Shown: positions 7,613 to 17,437, counted from the stretch's first letter. The stretch: 64,000 nt of DNA from Rufibacter radiotolerans (GCF_001078055.1 NZ_CP010777.1:3377001-3441000), one strand, 5' to 3'. A program made the numbers and translations. The notes: a model not told the origin generated them from the letters alone.

Positions 7613-8265
7613 GCATAGAAAAAAAGCCAATTGTGATCGTAGGGGCCGGCGGGCTGGGCCGCGAGGTGCTCATGCTGTTGCTGCAGATAAACCAGGTGTC
7701 CCCCGTGTGGGACATTTTGGGTTTTTATGATGATGTGGCGCCTGCTGGGCAATTGAATGGTTATCCCTACCTTGGCACCATTGCTGAGTTAAACACCACC
7801 AGGAAAGCATTGCACGTAGCTCTTGCCATTGGCAGTTGCCAGGCCAAACAAGCGGTGGTAGCGCGGTTAAATAATCCTTTATTAGCGTTTCCGGTATTGG
7901 TCCATCCCTCGGTGTTGCTTTCTCCTGCCCAGGAAAACCACCTTGGCGAAGGCTGCATCATTTGCCAAAACTGTATCCTTACCACCAACGTCACATTAGG
8001 CAAACACGTCTTGTTGAACCTGGCCTGCACCATTGGCCATGACGCCATTCTGGGCGATTTCTGCTCGCTTATGCCGCAGGTGGCGGTAAGCGGCGGCGTT
8101 CGGTTGGGCAACGGCGTGTACGGGGGCACTAACAGTTCTATTTTACAAAACTTGAAAGTAGGGGCCTTTACCACCATAGGCGCCGGGGCGGTAGTCACTA
8201 AAGATTTACCCAGTTATTGTACCGCCGTTGGTGTGCCGGCCCGTATCATTGCCCAAACCGCATGA
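7609..8265 (+). CDS. Sugar O/N-acetyltransferase, PglD-like
   Basis: A 218-residue acetyltransferase with an N-terminal nucleotide-sugar-binding half (PIVIVGAGGLGREVLMLL) and a C-terminal left-handed beta-helix of hexapeptide repeats (about residues 100-205, including LGKHVLLNLACTIGHDAILG). The His in TIGHD fits the catalytic base of PglD, which N-acetylates UDP-4-amino-4,6-dideoxy-GlcNAc with acetyl-CoA. A longer in-frame extension exists upstream, but the ATG at 7609 overlaps the preceding TGA as ATGA, the same linkage as to the next gene, so I take this start. The exact sugar is inferred from the cassette. Confidence 0.86.
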   Translation: MSIEKKPIVIVGAGGLGREVLMLLLQINQVSPVWDILGFYDDVAPAGQLNGYPYLGTIAELNTTRKALHVALAIGSCQAKQAVVARLNNPLLAFPVLVHPSVLLSPAQENHLGEGCIICQNCILTTNVTLGKHVLLNLACTIGHDAILGDFCSLMPQVAVSGGVRLGNGVYGGTNSSILQNLKVGAFTTIGAGAVVTKDLPSYCTAVGVPARIIAQTA

Positions 8266-9389
8266 GCCAACCCCAGGATTTCATTTACCTCTCGCCCCCG
8301 CACATGAGCGGCCGGGAGCAGCACTATATCCAGGAGGCGTTTGACCTGAACTGGATTACCTCGGCGGGAGCCAACATCACCGGCTTTGAGCAGGAATTGG
8401 GGGGATATCTGGGAATGCATGTAGCGGCTATTTCCTCAGGCACGGCAGCCCTTCATCTGGCACTTCTCGCTTTAGGCATTGGTCCCGGCGATGAGGTTTT
8501 CTGCTCCACTTTCACTTTTGTGGCCACCGCCAACCCTATCTTGTATGTAGGCGCTACCCCGGTTTTCATTGACAGTGAACCTACCACCTGGAACCTATGC
8601 CCTTCTGCGCTGGAAGATGCCCTGAAAGACCGTGTCCAGAAAGGTAAGTTGCCTAAAGCCCTGATTCTGGTGCACCTGTATGGCATGCCGGCCCAAATGA
8701 AGGAAATACAGGAGATAACCGCGCGCTACGGAGTGCCTATCATAGAAGATGCCGCCGAAGCCCTGGGTTCCCGCTACCAGGGGCAACTGGCCGGCACATT
8801 TGGCATCATCAGTGCTTTTTCTTTCAATGGCAATAAAATCATTACTACCTCAGGCGGCGGGGCCCTGGTTTCTGCAGATGCCAAGCTGGTGGAACACGCC
8901 AAGTGGCTTGCCACTCAGGCCAAAGAACATACCCCTTACTACCACCATACCACGTTGGGTTATAATTACCGCCTCAGCAACATCAGCGCTGGTATTGGCC
9001 GGGGCCAGTTAGAGGTGCTGGAAGAACGGGTGCAGCAAAAGCGGACGGTTTTCCAGAACTACAAGCGGCTGTTGGAAGATGTACAGGAGATAGAATGGCT
9101 GCCGGAACCCGAGGGCTTTTTCTCTAACCGCTGGCTTACCTGCATCACGCTTAAAAAAGGGAGTAGCCTTACCCCTGAGCAGCTTCGCCTGAAATTGCTG
9201 GAAGGCCTCATAGAAGCCCGCCCGCTCTGGCAACCCATGCACCGGCAGCCCCTCTACCATGGCGCGGCTTATTATGGCGGCGGCGTAGCCGATGACCTGT
9301 TCGCCCGCGGACTTTGCCTGCCCTCTGGCTCCAGCCTTTCTCTGGCAGATCAGGAGCGCGTGGTCCGTGAAATCAAAGGGGCGTTTTAG
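8262..9389 (+). CDS. DegT/DnrJ/EryC1-type aminotransferase (PglE/EpsN-like)
   Basis: A 375-residue PLP-dependent sugar aminotransferase that would convert a UDP-4-keto-6-deoxy sugar to its 4-amino form. Seen are YLSPPHMSGREQHYIQEAFD at the N-terminus, the cofactor-binding SSGTAALHLALLALGIGPGD, IIEDAAEALGSRYQG, and the lysine in FSFNGNKIITTSGGG that should form the Schiff base. The ATG at 8262 overlaps the upstream stop as ATGA; an in-frame extension to 8217 is ignored. In the Pgl pathway the aminotransferase acts before the acetyltransferase. The 4,6-dehydratase that would start the pathway is not in the window. Confidence 0.9.
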   Translation: MSQPQDFIYLSPPHMSGREQHYIQEAFDLNWITSAGANITGFEQELGGYLGMHVAAISSGTAALHLALLALGIGPGDEVFCSTFTFVATANPILYVGATPVFIDSEPTTWNLCPSALEDALKDRVQKGKLPKALILVHLYGMPAQMKEIQEITARYGVPIIEDAAEALGSRYQGQLAGTFGIISAFSFNGNKIITTSGGGALVSADAKLVEHAKWLATQAKEHTPYYHHTTLGYNYRLSNISAGIGRGQLEVLEERVQQKRTVFQNYKRLLEDVQEIEWLPEPEGFFSNRWLTCITLKKGSSLTPEQLRLKLLEGLIEARPLWQPMHRQPLYHGAAYYGGGVADDLFARGLCLPSGSSLSLADQERVVREIKGAF

Positions 9390-9418
9390 GCACGTTTTTC
9401 TTAAACCGGCCCTAAAAC
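9383..9418. repeat. 36-nt dispersed palindrome, copy 4
   Basis: It runs from GTTTTAGGCACG to CCTAAAAC and overlaps the last codons of the aminotransferase gene. A normal terminator hairpin follows immediately at 9421-9455. Confidence 0.7.
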
Positions 9419-9420
9419 AG

Positions 9421-9455
9421 AAAATCCTGTTCCGCCGAAGCAGAACAGGATTTTT
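9421..9455. terminator. Bidirectional terminator between the sugar cassette and rplY
   Basis: The arms AAAATCCTGTTC and GAACAGGATTTT are perfectly complementary, with a 10-nt loop and T/A runs on both sides. It lies between two convergent genes and can serve both. Confidence 0.8.
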
Positions 9456-9473
9456 GTCTTAAAAGAACAAAGA

Positions 9474-10058
9474 CTATTTCTTGCCTTTTTTCTCTTCTGT
9501 CTGAGCGCTCTTCAGTGCTCTTGGGATCGTTACCGTAGCCACTGGTGAAAGTGGGTTAGTCAAGATCACGTAGTTCTCAGGAGTAATTTTGTTTACTTTG
9601 ATAGACTTACCTAACTCCAGGTCAGAGATATCAACTGCGATAGTATCTGGCAGGTTAGCTGGAAGCGCCTTCACGCGCAGCTTGCGCAGTTTGGTTACCA
9701 ATTTACCACCGGCCATAACACCTGGCGAAGAACCCACGAAACGTACTGGCACGTCTACTTTCACTTCTTTCTCGTCATTCAGCAACAAGAAGTCCACGTG
9801 CAGTAATTGCTCGTTCACTGGGTGGAACTGCAGGTCTTGCATGATGGCTTTGTAAATAGTGCCTTCTACGTTCAATTCTACCTGGTACACGTTTGGAGAG
9901 TAAACCAACTCACGGAACAGGATAGCCGGAACAGAGAAATGAACTTGCTCTGAACCACCGTACAACACACATGGAACTTGAGCTTCCTCACGAAGCGCTT
10001 TGGCTTCGGATTTACCGAGATTTGCTCTTTTAAACCCTATAATCTCTAAGCTTTGCAT
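9474..10058 (-). CDS. rplY: 50S ribosomal protein L25 (CTC form)
   Basis: A 194-residue protein of the long L25/CTC type, which binds 5S rRNA. The N-terminal domain carries MQSLEIIGFKRANLGKSEAK and the VPCVLYGG motif typical of L25, followed by the TL5/CTC beta-barrel domain (about 95-185) and a short lysine-rich tail KGKK. The ATG at 10058 was chosen because sixteen residues upstream of it in the longest frame resemble spacer and have no family match. It lies about 105 bp downstream of prs on the same strand, a usual pairing in Bacteroidota. Confidence 0.95.
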   Translation of the reverse strand: MQSLEIIGFKRANLGKSEAKALREEAQVPCVLYGGSEQVHFSVPAILFRELVYSPNVYQVELNVEGTIYKAIMQDLQFHPVNEQLLHVDFLLLNDEKEVKVDVPVRFVGSSPGVMAGGKLVTKLRKLRVKALPANLPDTIAVDISDLELGKSIKVNKITPENYVILTNPLSPVATVTIPRALKSAQTEEKKGKK

Positions 10059-10164
10059 AAAAATAGATATAAATAAAAATTGAAAAAACTCTTTGGTGAG
10101 ACACAAGTATCATGATTCAAGACACAAGACCTCTTTAATTTTAATAGCAATTGACAATCAGCAA

Positions 10165-11097
10165 TTAGATAAAAAGTGAGCTGATAGAGTCATGGGTAAC
10201 CACGTTGCTGATAGCCCGGGCAAACAGGTCTGAGAACGTCAATACCTTAATTTTTGGAGACTCATGCCTTAAAGGAATAGTGTCTGAAATCACCAACTCC
10301 TCTAACACAGAATTCTCAATACGCTCATAGGCCGGGCCAGATAACACGCCGTGCGTGGCAATGGCTCTCACGCTTTTTGCGCCTTTTTCTTTCAGCAACT
10401 CGGCGGCTTTGGTGATGGTGCCGGCAGTGTCTACCAGGTCATCTACCAATACCACGTCCATGCCTTCCACGTCCCCGATCACCTGCATAGAGGCAATCTC
10501 ATTGGCACGTTTCCGGTGCTTGTCGCAGACTACCATCTCCACGCCAAATACTTTGGCAAAGCTTCTGGTTCTTACCACTCCTCCCACGTCTGGGGAAGCA
10601 AAGATAAGGTCCTGGCCCAGGTTCAGGCTGCGCAGGTAGGGCACAAAAATGGCCGAACCGTCCAGATGGTCTACCGGGATATCAAAGAACCCCTGGATCT
10701 GGCCCGCGTGTAAGTCACAAGTCATTAAGCGGTCTGCGCCTACGCACTGAATGGCGTTGGCCATTACCTTGGCCCCAATAGACACGCGCGGCTTGTCCTT
10801 GCGGTCTTGGCGGGCGTAGCCGTAATACGGCATTACCACTATCACTTTGTGCGCCGAGGCCCGTTTGGCCGCGTCTACCAGCAGCATCAGCTCCATAAGG
10901 TTGTCAGCGGGCGGAAACGTGGACTGAATCAGAAACACTTCACACCCACGCACTGACTCATTGTAATGGACAGAGATCTCTCCATCTGAAAAATGCTGAA
11001 CAGTGAGATCGCCTAAGGGCACGCCATAAGCGGCAGCTACTTTTTCAGCGAAATATCTGGATGAACTTCCAGAGAAAATCTTAACCGTAGGATTCAT
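10165..11097 (-). CDS. prs: Ribose-phosphate pyrophosphokinase
   Basis: A 310-residue PRPP synthetase: it transfers pyrophosphate from ATP to ribose-5-phosphate to make PRPP for nucleotide, His and Trp synthesis. Motifs are KIFSGSSSRYFAEKVAAAYG at the N-terminus, the flexible loop PYYGYARQDRKDKPR, the cation-binding DLHAGQIQGFFDIPVDHL, and the PRPP loop VLVDDLVDTAGTITKAAELL. The length matches the family. It is followed by rplY and preceded, across 137 bp, by a DUF488 gene on the same strand. Confidence 0.96.
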   Translation of the reverse strand: MNPTVKIFSGSSSRYFAEKVAAAYGVPLGDLTVQHFSDGEISVHYNESVRGCEVFLIQSTFPPADNLMELMLLVDAAKRASAHKVIVVMPYYGYARQDRKDKPRVSIGAKVMANAIQCVGADRLMTCDLHAGQIQGFFDIPVDHLDGSAIFVPYLRSLNLGQDLIFASPDVGGVVRTRSFAKVFGVEMVVCDKHRKRANEIASMQVIGDVEGMDVVLVDDLVDTAGTITKAAELLKEKGAKSVRAIATHGVLSGPAYERIENSVLEELVISDTIPLRHESPKIKVLTFSDLFARAISNVVTHDSISSLFI

Positions 11098-11234
11098 GGG
11101 GAGAAGAGGTTGCTGAATGAAGTCGCAAAACTACTGCTTATTTTGGTAGGCTCAAACCCAAGAGGCAAAAAAGAACAGGTACTTTTTCTGAAAAAGCACC
11201 TTCGCAGAGCGCTGACTGTAAGGGATTTTATATT

Positions 11235-11747
11235 TTATAGTGGGTGTTTTTGCAGGTAGGCCGCGGTAAACGGATGTTCTTTGGTAACGCCTTCTTTCAT
11301 AATGTGTTCTATGCGCCAGCCTTTTTCCTTGAGTACATCTGAGATGATAGCGCGGTGACAACGCCACCAAACCGCTTCAGAGCACATATAGGCGGTACGT
11401 TTTTCGGCTGCCACTTGCATGAGCGTGGTCAGGCCCGTGTTAAATTGCTCTGTCTCTGTGTAATCTGCATAGCCCCTAAATGATTCGCTCCGCCAAACGG
11501 TGTTCTTAGAATTGGGGTGGGGCTTGCGGCGTCCGCCTAACTCAATTTCTGGCAGGTACTCAATCCCCACCCCTGCCAAAGCTGCCTGCAACGCTTCTAC
11601 GTTGAACTGAGGGTACTTTTTAGAACCTGGGTACCTTCTTACATCGGCAAGCACTTTAATCTCAAAATGGAGTAAAGCAGCCAGAAATTCTTCTGTGGTG
11701 CGAGTAGAATGACCAATAGTCCAAATAGTGGGGTGCGTATCTGCCAT
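11235..11747 (-). CDS. DUF488 family protein
   Basis: A 170-residue protein with the DUF488 signature: IWTIGHSTRTTEEFLAALL at the N-terminus, LADVRRYPGSKKYPQFN, a LPEIELGGRR segment and a late YMCSEAVWWRCHRAIISDVL, which corresponds to the conserved C-E-x(4)-CHR region. The biochemical role of DUF488 proteins is not established; the conserved Cys and His residues suggest a metal- or nucleotide-related activity. It sits just downstream of a small PRPP-synthetase-like gene and upstream of prs, all on the minus strand. Confidence 0.85.
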   Translation of the reverse strand: MADTHPTIWTIGHSTRTTEEFLAALLHFEIKVLADVRRYPGSKKYPQFNVEALQAALAGVGIEYLPEIELGGRRKPHPNSKNTVWRSESFRGYADYTETEQFNTGLTTLMQVAAEKRTAYMCSEAVWWRCHRAIISDVLKEKGWRIEHIMKEGVTKEHPFTAAYLQKHPL

Positions 11748-11769
11748 GGGTGCAAGCGAGAGGAAAGGT

Positions 11770-12093
11770 TTAAAGATCAGTAGTTCCCGAGATCTTTTCC
11801 TTCAGGGCTTTTACCAATTCATCTGTGGCGGAGTCACTATAGATACCGTAGGCGTTGACCAGGATCCCTTTCAGATGGTGCTTTTCAGAGGAGATGGCGT
11901 ACACCACGGCCTCGTCGCCGGGGTCTGTGTTGCCTTCAAACCGGTAATGCTTGTCTACCACAAATTCCTCAGGAAAGAGCTGCAATGAGTTGCCGTGGCA
12001 GACCAGGCAATTGTCACTCAGGTTGAAATCCTCGGTGTACCCTTCTGCTTTGAGATGGTTCAGGACTTCTGAAACACTTGCCATGTTGTTCAT
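11770..12093 (-). CDS. Small conserved protein often labelled phosphoribosylpyrophosphate synthetase-like
   Basis: A 107-residue acidic protein with no membrane segment. The conserved parts are EVLNHLKAEGYTEDFNL, an FVVDKHYRFEG segment and a C-terminal GILVNAYGIYSDSATDELV. From memory, small Bacteroidota proteins of this type carry the product name phosphoribosylpyrophosphate synthetase, but no PRPP loop or catalytic motif of that enzyme is visible, so the name is probably misleading and I assign no function. A second ATG at 12084 is an equally good start. It precedes the DUF488 gene by 22 bp, so the two are likely co-transcribed. Confidence 0.7.
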   Translation of the reverse strand: MNNMASVSEVLNHLKAEGYTEDFNLSDNCLVCHGNSLQLFPEEFVVDKHYRFEGNTDPGDEAVVYAISSEKHHLKGILVNAYGIYSDSATDELVKALKEKISGTTDL

Positions 12094-12312
12094 AAAGAAA
12101 GGGCTTGCGTGAGAAAAGAGAGAAAAAGCCTGCAGTAGAAAAAGGAGATCGCTTTTCTGTTACCAAAGGTTTGTTTCTGTTCTTCGTAGAAGCACCGGGA
12201 AAGGTTTTATTCTGTTGCAGAGGCGAGCGAGGGCAATACAACAGTCTTCCGTCAGAGAATGGTAGACGACGGCAAGGGTCAGGCGGGCTGCTGAGAGCAA
12301 GCTGAATGGAAA

Positions 12313-12346
12313 CAAAAAAGCCTTTCAGATTTCTCTGAAAGGCTTT
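12313..12346 (-). terminator. Intrinsic terminator of tRNA-Gln
   Basis: On the minus strand the stem GCCTTTCAGA pairs with TCTGAAAGGC across a 4-nt loop, and a run of T follows. It begins a few bases after the tRNA 3' end, a textbook intrinsic terminator. Confidence 0.85.
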
Positions 12347-12351
12347 CTAGG

Positions 12352-12424
12352 TTGTCCGACCAGGTTTCGAACCTGGACTCTTCTGAACCAAAATCAGACG
12401 TGTTGCCAGTTACACCATCGGACA
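12352..12424 (-). tRNA. tRNA-Gln (anticodon UUG)
   Basis: A 73-nt cloverleaf on the minus strand. The acceptor stem TGTCCGA pairs perfectly with TCGGACA, followed by discriminator A. The anticodon stem TCTGA/TCAGA encloses the loop TTTTGGT, giving anticodon TTG. The T arm contains GGTTCGAAACC. No CCA is encoded. A terminator follows directly. Confidence 0.93.
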
Positions 12425-12518
12425 ATCTCCCTTAGACAGCATTGCTATCGTTTGGTGATGCAAAGGTAGGAAAGAATTTATTCAGCGCAATAGGCCCCGC
12501 TAAAAAAAATCAGAAAAT

Positions 12519-12905
12519 TTATTCCATAATCTGCACCAGCGCGGTGCCATAGCTGTTTTTGATGGCCTCCATGCCATGGAAAACCACGCCATTTACCACC
12601 ACATCCTCACCTTTTCCCACGCCAAGTTTAGTGAAAGTCAGGCTATTGACTGAATCTGCTTTTTCAAATGCCTCCTGTTAGGCGGACTTCCTGCTCGCCT
12701 CCACGCAGCTCGGGCTCTCGCCAAATAAATGAATATCTTTTCTAAAATCGGGGCCAGTTGTCTCCTGACAACCCAGGTGCTGGAAGACGTATGAAAGACT
12801 AGGCACGGCAATCATGGGTTTGTGAACCTGCGCAGCCAGTATGAATGGGAACGGGCTATGGCCTGCCTGGCGTCTACCATTTGACCCCTTCGCCTGCTGC
12901 GAAAT
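12519..12905 (-). pseudogene. Decayed gene fragment with an in-frame stop
   Basis: One minus-strand frame reads a protein-like stretch (including PFILAAQVHKPMIAVPSLSY and VFQHLGCQE), is broken by TAA at 12680-12678, and resumes with NSLTFTKLGVGKGEDVVVNG and ends SYGTALVQIME at a second TAA. No start codon context or intact upstream part is present. The G/C-rich piece around the internal stop (12673-12720) differs in character from its flanks and may be a small insertion. I do not recognise the family. This looks like a remnant of a gene lost from the spacer between tRNA-Gln and atpD. Confidence 0.45.
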
Positions 12906-13014
12906 TCACCTTTATCTTTCCTGCGGGAACCAGGCATTACCCCATTATATAAATAGTGTGTCGTAGTTCAACTTGCTTCACCACTCGCTGACCAACCAAA
13001 AAGCCTGGCCCGCA

Positions 13015-13049
13015 GTTTTCGCTTATTTCCGGAAAAACGCCCTTTAAAC
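13015..13049. repeat. 36-nt dispersed palindrome, degenerate copy
   Basis: GTTTTCGCTTATTTCC followed by GGAAAAACGCCCTTTAAAC keeps the outline of the family (35 nt) with many arm mismatches. Confidence 0.4.
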
Positions 13050-13154
13050 GGCTTTAATCCTTATATAATGTAATTCCCTCCTTCCCATTCTGAGCCCCCT
13101 GCTTACTCTCCAAAACTTTTTACCTACTTCCATGGAATTGCAGAGATAAACCTC

Positions 13155-13162
13155 TATTTTTG
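13155..13162 (+). promoter_or_regulatory. Putative -7 box for atpD-atpC
   Basis: TATTTTTG matches TAnnTTTG and is followed by CAGCCTGA, the same extension seen after the metG box. It lies about 48 bp before the atpD ATG. Confidence 0.55.
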
Positions 13163-13200
13163 CAGCCTGAAAGAAGTGAGTACTATCTAAATAATTATAA

Positions 13201-14715
<1,515 letters not shown>

Positions 14716-14718
14716 TTT

Positions 14719-14792
14719 TAATGTGCTAATGTGTTAATGTGCTGATGGAATAATTAGCACACTAGCACATTAGCCAATTAGCACATTAACAG
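14719..14792 (+). repeat. Word repeat before atpC
   Basis: The atpD-atpC spacer consists of repeated words ATGTGCTAAT and, in inverse, ATTAGCACAT, forming an imperfect hairpin that ends right at the atpC start. The same words occur near 6960-6995, 51048-51059 and 60897-60935. Confidence 0.6.
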
Positions 14793-15041
14793 ATGTATTT
14801 AGAAATCATCACCCCAGATAAGAAAGTATTTGAAGGCGAAGTGATCTCGGCGCAATTTCCCGGCATTAACGGTGGGTTTGAAGTGCTGAACAATCACGCT
14901 CCCCTGATAAGTGCGCTGGCCAATGGCCCGGTACGGGTAACACCACCCGCCGGTGCGCAACTGGTCTTCCAGATTGACGGGGGTGTGGTAGAAGTTCTGG
15001 ACAACAAAATCATTGTCCTGGCCGAAGCCGTTATCGCCTAA
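14793..15041 (+). CDS. atpC: F1Fo ATP synthase subunit epsilon
   Basis: An 82-residue epsilon subunit. It contains only the N-terminal beta-sandwich (MYLEIITPDKKVFEGEVISA, then FEVLNNHAPLISALANGPVR and VVEVLDNKIIVLAEAVIA). The C-terminal helical hairpin that brakes ATP hydrolysis in many bacteria is absent, as is usual for Bacteroidota, so self-inhibition by epsilon is unlikely. It follows atpD after a 77-bp repetitive spacer and is followed by a strong terminator. Confidence 0.95.
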   Translation: MYLEIITPDKKVFEGEVISAQFPGINGGFEVLNNHAPLISALANGPVRVTPPAGAQLVFQIDGGVVEVLDNKIIVLAEAVIA

Positions 15042-15061
15042 CGATTTCCTGTTTTCATTCT

Positions 15062-15102
15062 GAAAGCCCGTTCTTCTGCAAAGAAGGCGGGCTTTCTCTT
15101 TT
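15062..15102 (+). terminator. Intrinsic terminator of atpD-atpC
   Basis: The stem GAAAGCCCG (15062-15070) pairs with CGGGCTTTC (15088-15096), with further inner pairing TCTT/AAGA, and is followed by TCTTTT. It lies 21 bp after the atpC stop. Confidence 0.85.
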
Positions 15103-15133
15103 AGGCCCGTTTTCCTGAAAACAGGCCTAAAAC
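15098..15133. repeat. 36-nt dispersed palindrome, copy 5
   Basis: From CTTTTAGGCCCGTTTT to AAAACAGGCCTAAAAC. It overlaps the T-tract of the atpC terminator, so the two hairpins are stacked in tandem. Confidence 0.8.
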
Positions 15134-15538
15134 GCATTTTCAACTTTCCCCGCTTTCTGCTTACCTTTAGAATTGTTAATTGCTGATTGTTCAATTGCTG
15201 ATTGCTAATAATTTAATTTAGAAGTGTCCTTAGTTCTTTTGCCCTTGTTGGTGTTCTCACCAACAAACTGAATGCAGGGACTTTTCTACTTATCAATTGC
15301 TGATGGTTGATTGCTTAAAATTGAATTTATAAACGACTTCAGTTCTTACGCAGCCAAACCAAGCAACCAACTAAATTGTCATCCTGAAAGGACCTTGTGG
15401 GCGAACTAGAAAAGCCTTAGCGCACCGTCACTACCGCTCGCCACCGAGACCCTTCCAGGATGACAGAAAGGAAATGTCACCTTATTTCTTGTCCATTTTG
15501 GACTTAATTCTTAATTCCTAATTCTTAATTCATACGCT
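15134..15538. other. Repeat-filled spacer
   Basis: No gene is supported. It holds word repeats TTGCTGATTG (15173-15210 and 15296-15310), one copy of the 90-bp inverted repeat (15376-15465) and TTAATTCTTAATTCC words that end just before the next start codon. Confidence 0.6.
15376..15465. repeat. 90-bp inverted repeat, copy 1
   Basis: The outer arms TTGTCATCCTGAAAGG and CCTTCCAGGATGACA enclose an inner pair built on GTGGGCGAAC. Four further copies with the same arms lie at about 22792, 43648, 49705 and 61065. Confidence 0.8.
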
Positions 15539-16666
15539 GTGTCAATATCGCCTAAAACCACGCCTATCTACCAGACTTCTGTGTTCACGTTTGAGGACCT
15601 AAATGCCCTGGAAGCCTATTTCTCTGAGCCGGGGCCGCAGTACATGTACACCCGGTATGGCAACCCTAACACAGATGAGCTGGCCCAGGAAATAAACCTA
15701 CTGGAGCAGGGCCAGGGGGCGGTGGTCACGTCTTCGGGCATGTCGGCGATCTTGACGGCGGTGCTGGTGTATGCCAAGGCCGGGGACCATGTGCTGTGCG
15801 CCGAGGAAATCTACGGCGGCTCCTCTTCCCTGCTTTCGTCAGAGCTCACCCGCATGGGCGTGGAAGTGACGTATGTACCCACCGCCGATATCTATTCCCT
15901 GGAAGGATACGTGCAAGACAATACCAAACTGCTGCTGGTAGAGACCATCAGTAACCCCATGATGACCGTCATGGACCTGGCCCAAGTGGCGCAGGCATGC
16001 CAAGCCAAAGGCTTGAAACTGATTGTAGACAATACCTTCGCCTCTCCTATTCTCACCAACCCCTTGACGCTGGGCGCCGATATAGTGATTCATAGCGTCA
16101 CCAAATACCTGTCGGGGCACAGCGATGTAACGGCCGGCGTGGTAGTGGCCAAAGAAGCGGCAGATGCCCAGCGGGCCGCCCAGATCATGCGCACCTGGGG
16201 CCTGAACCTGAGTCCGTTTGAAGGTTGGCTAGCGGCCCGGGGCCTGAAGACCCTGAAACTGAGAATGCGTGAGCACAGCGCCAACGCCCTGGTCCTGGCC
16301 CAATGGCTGCAACAGCACCCCAAAGTACAGGCGGTGTTCTACCCGGGCTTACCAGATCATCCGCAGCACGCCTTGGCCAAAGAGCAAGGCAAGGGAATGT
16401 TTGGCGGCATGCTTTCCTTCCGGATTGCAGATGATACGGAGTCTGTGAACCGTTTCATGCGCGCCTTAACCCATATCCCCTTCGCACCATCGCTGGCCGG
16501 CGTGACTACCTCTATCTCCTACCCCGTAGGCACCTCGCACCGCGGTTTAACCCCTGCCCAGCGCGAGAGCCAAGGCATCACGGTGGGGCTTATCAGGTTA
16601 TCCGTGGGCATAGAAGAAGTAGAGGAGCTGCGGGCAGATTTGGCGCGCGGACTGGCGGCTATTTAG
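15539..16666 (+). CDS. Cys/Met-metabolism PLP-dependent enzyme (cystathionine gamma-lyase/synthase type)
   Basis: A 375-residue fold-type-I PLP enzyme. Diagnostic pieces are QYMYTRYGNPNTDELAQEIN, VVTSSGMSAILTAVLVYAKA, the phosphate- and substrate-binding LLLVETISNPMMTVMDLAQV, and the Schiff-base lysine in IVIHSVTKYLSGHSDVTAG. C-terminal SYPVGTSHRGLTPAQRESQG is also typical. The family covers cystathionine gamma-lyase, gamma-synthase, methionine gamma-lyase and sulfhydrylases; sequence alone does not decide. It is a paralogue of metZ at 49873. Translation starts at GTG 15539. It stands alone, flanked by repeats. Confidence 0.88.
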   Translation: MSISPKTTPIYQTSVFTFEDLNALEAYFSEPGPQYMYTRYGNPNTDELAQEINLLEQGQGAVVTSSGMSAILTAVLVYAKAGDHVLCAEEIYGGSSSLLSSELTRMGVEVTYVPTADIYSLEGYVQDNTKLLLVETISNPMMTVMDLAQVAQACQAKGLKLIVDNTFASPILTNPLTLGADIVIHSVTKYLSGHSDVTAGVVVAKEAADAQRAAQIMRTWGLNLSPFEGWLAARGLKTLKLRMREHSANALVLAQWLQQHPKVQAVFYPGLPDHPQHALAKEQGKGMFGGMLSFRIADDTESVNRFMRALTHIPFAPSLAGVTTSISYPVGTSHRGLTPAQRESQGITVGLIRLSVGIEEVEELRADLARGLAAI

Positions 16667-16804
16667 TTGTTCGTGTTTAGTTGTCCGGCTTTAGTTGGAA
16701 GGAAGCGGTTAGGGGGAATTTTCTTTGCTCGCAAAAACACCTCGGCTTTTCTAAAACGCAGCACTAACAACTAAAAACAGACAACTATCAACTAACTTCG
16801 CAGA

Positions 16805-17437
16805 ATGTTTAAAAATGTAATGAGTTGGTTTGGTGGCAAGAAAGAGCCTTTGCCGGCAGATGATACTCCTTCTGATATGAAATACTTACTCGTGGGCCTG
16901 GGCAACATTGGCCCTGAATATGCCAACACGCGGCACAACATAGGCTTTATGGTGCTGGACCACTTGGCCAAAAAACACGGCGTTTCTTTTGATACCGGCC
17001 GGCATTCTTTTGTCACCGAATTCAAGACCAAGGGCAAGCATTTTACTTTGGTGAAGCCTACCACCTTCATGAACCTGAGCGGCAAGGCGGTGGCACATTG
17101 GCTGAGCGTGCTTAAAATTCCGGCTGAGCAGATGCTGGTGGTTACTGATGACCTGGCCCTGCCCTACGGCAAGCTGAGAATGAGGGCCAAAGGCAGCGCC
17201 GGCGGTCACAATGGGCTCAAGCACATTGAACAGACGCTGGGCAGCAATGAGTATCCGCGCCTGCGGTTTGGGGTAGACTCGCAGTTCTCTAAAGGACGGC
17301 AGGTAGATTATGTGCTCAGCCCGTTTTCAGAAGATGAGAAGATTGACCTCTCCACCCACATTGAGAAAGCCGCGGAAATGTGCGAGTCCTTCGGGACGAT
17401 TGGCATGGAGCGGACCATGAACTTCTACAACAAATAA
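16805..17437 (+). CDS. pth: Peptidyl-tRNA hydrolase
   Basis: A 210-residue Pth, which releases peptides from prematurely dropped peptidyl-tRNA. It shows YLLVGLGNIGPEYANTRHNI with the catalytic His, KPTTFMNLSG, and VVTDDLALPYGKLRMRAKGS followed by AGGHNGLKHIEQ. Compared with the usual 185-190 residues there is a 24-residue N-terminal extension (MFKNVMSWFGGKKEPLPADD). The second ATG at 16877 would give the standard length. The near-consensus TAACTTCG box ending about 8 bp before 16805 would leave little or no leader for the long form, so the start is undecided. Confidence 0.93.
   Translation: MFKNVMSWFGGKKEPLPADDTPSDMKYLLVGLGNIGPEYANTRHNIGFMVLDHLAKKHGVSFDTGRHSFVTEFKTKGKHFTLVKPTTFMNLSGKAVAHWLSVLKIPAEQMLVVTDDLALPYGKLRMRAKGSAGGHNGLKHIEQTLGSNEYPRLRFGVDSQFSKGRQVDYVLSPFSEDEKIDLSTHIEKAAEMCESFGTIGMERTMNFYNK

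Noticed and set aside
11770..12093. Calling the small gene a true PRPP synthetase
   Set aside because: At 107 residues without a PRPP loop it cannot be the enzyme; the real prs is at 10165-11097.
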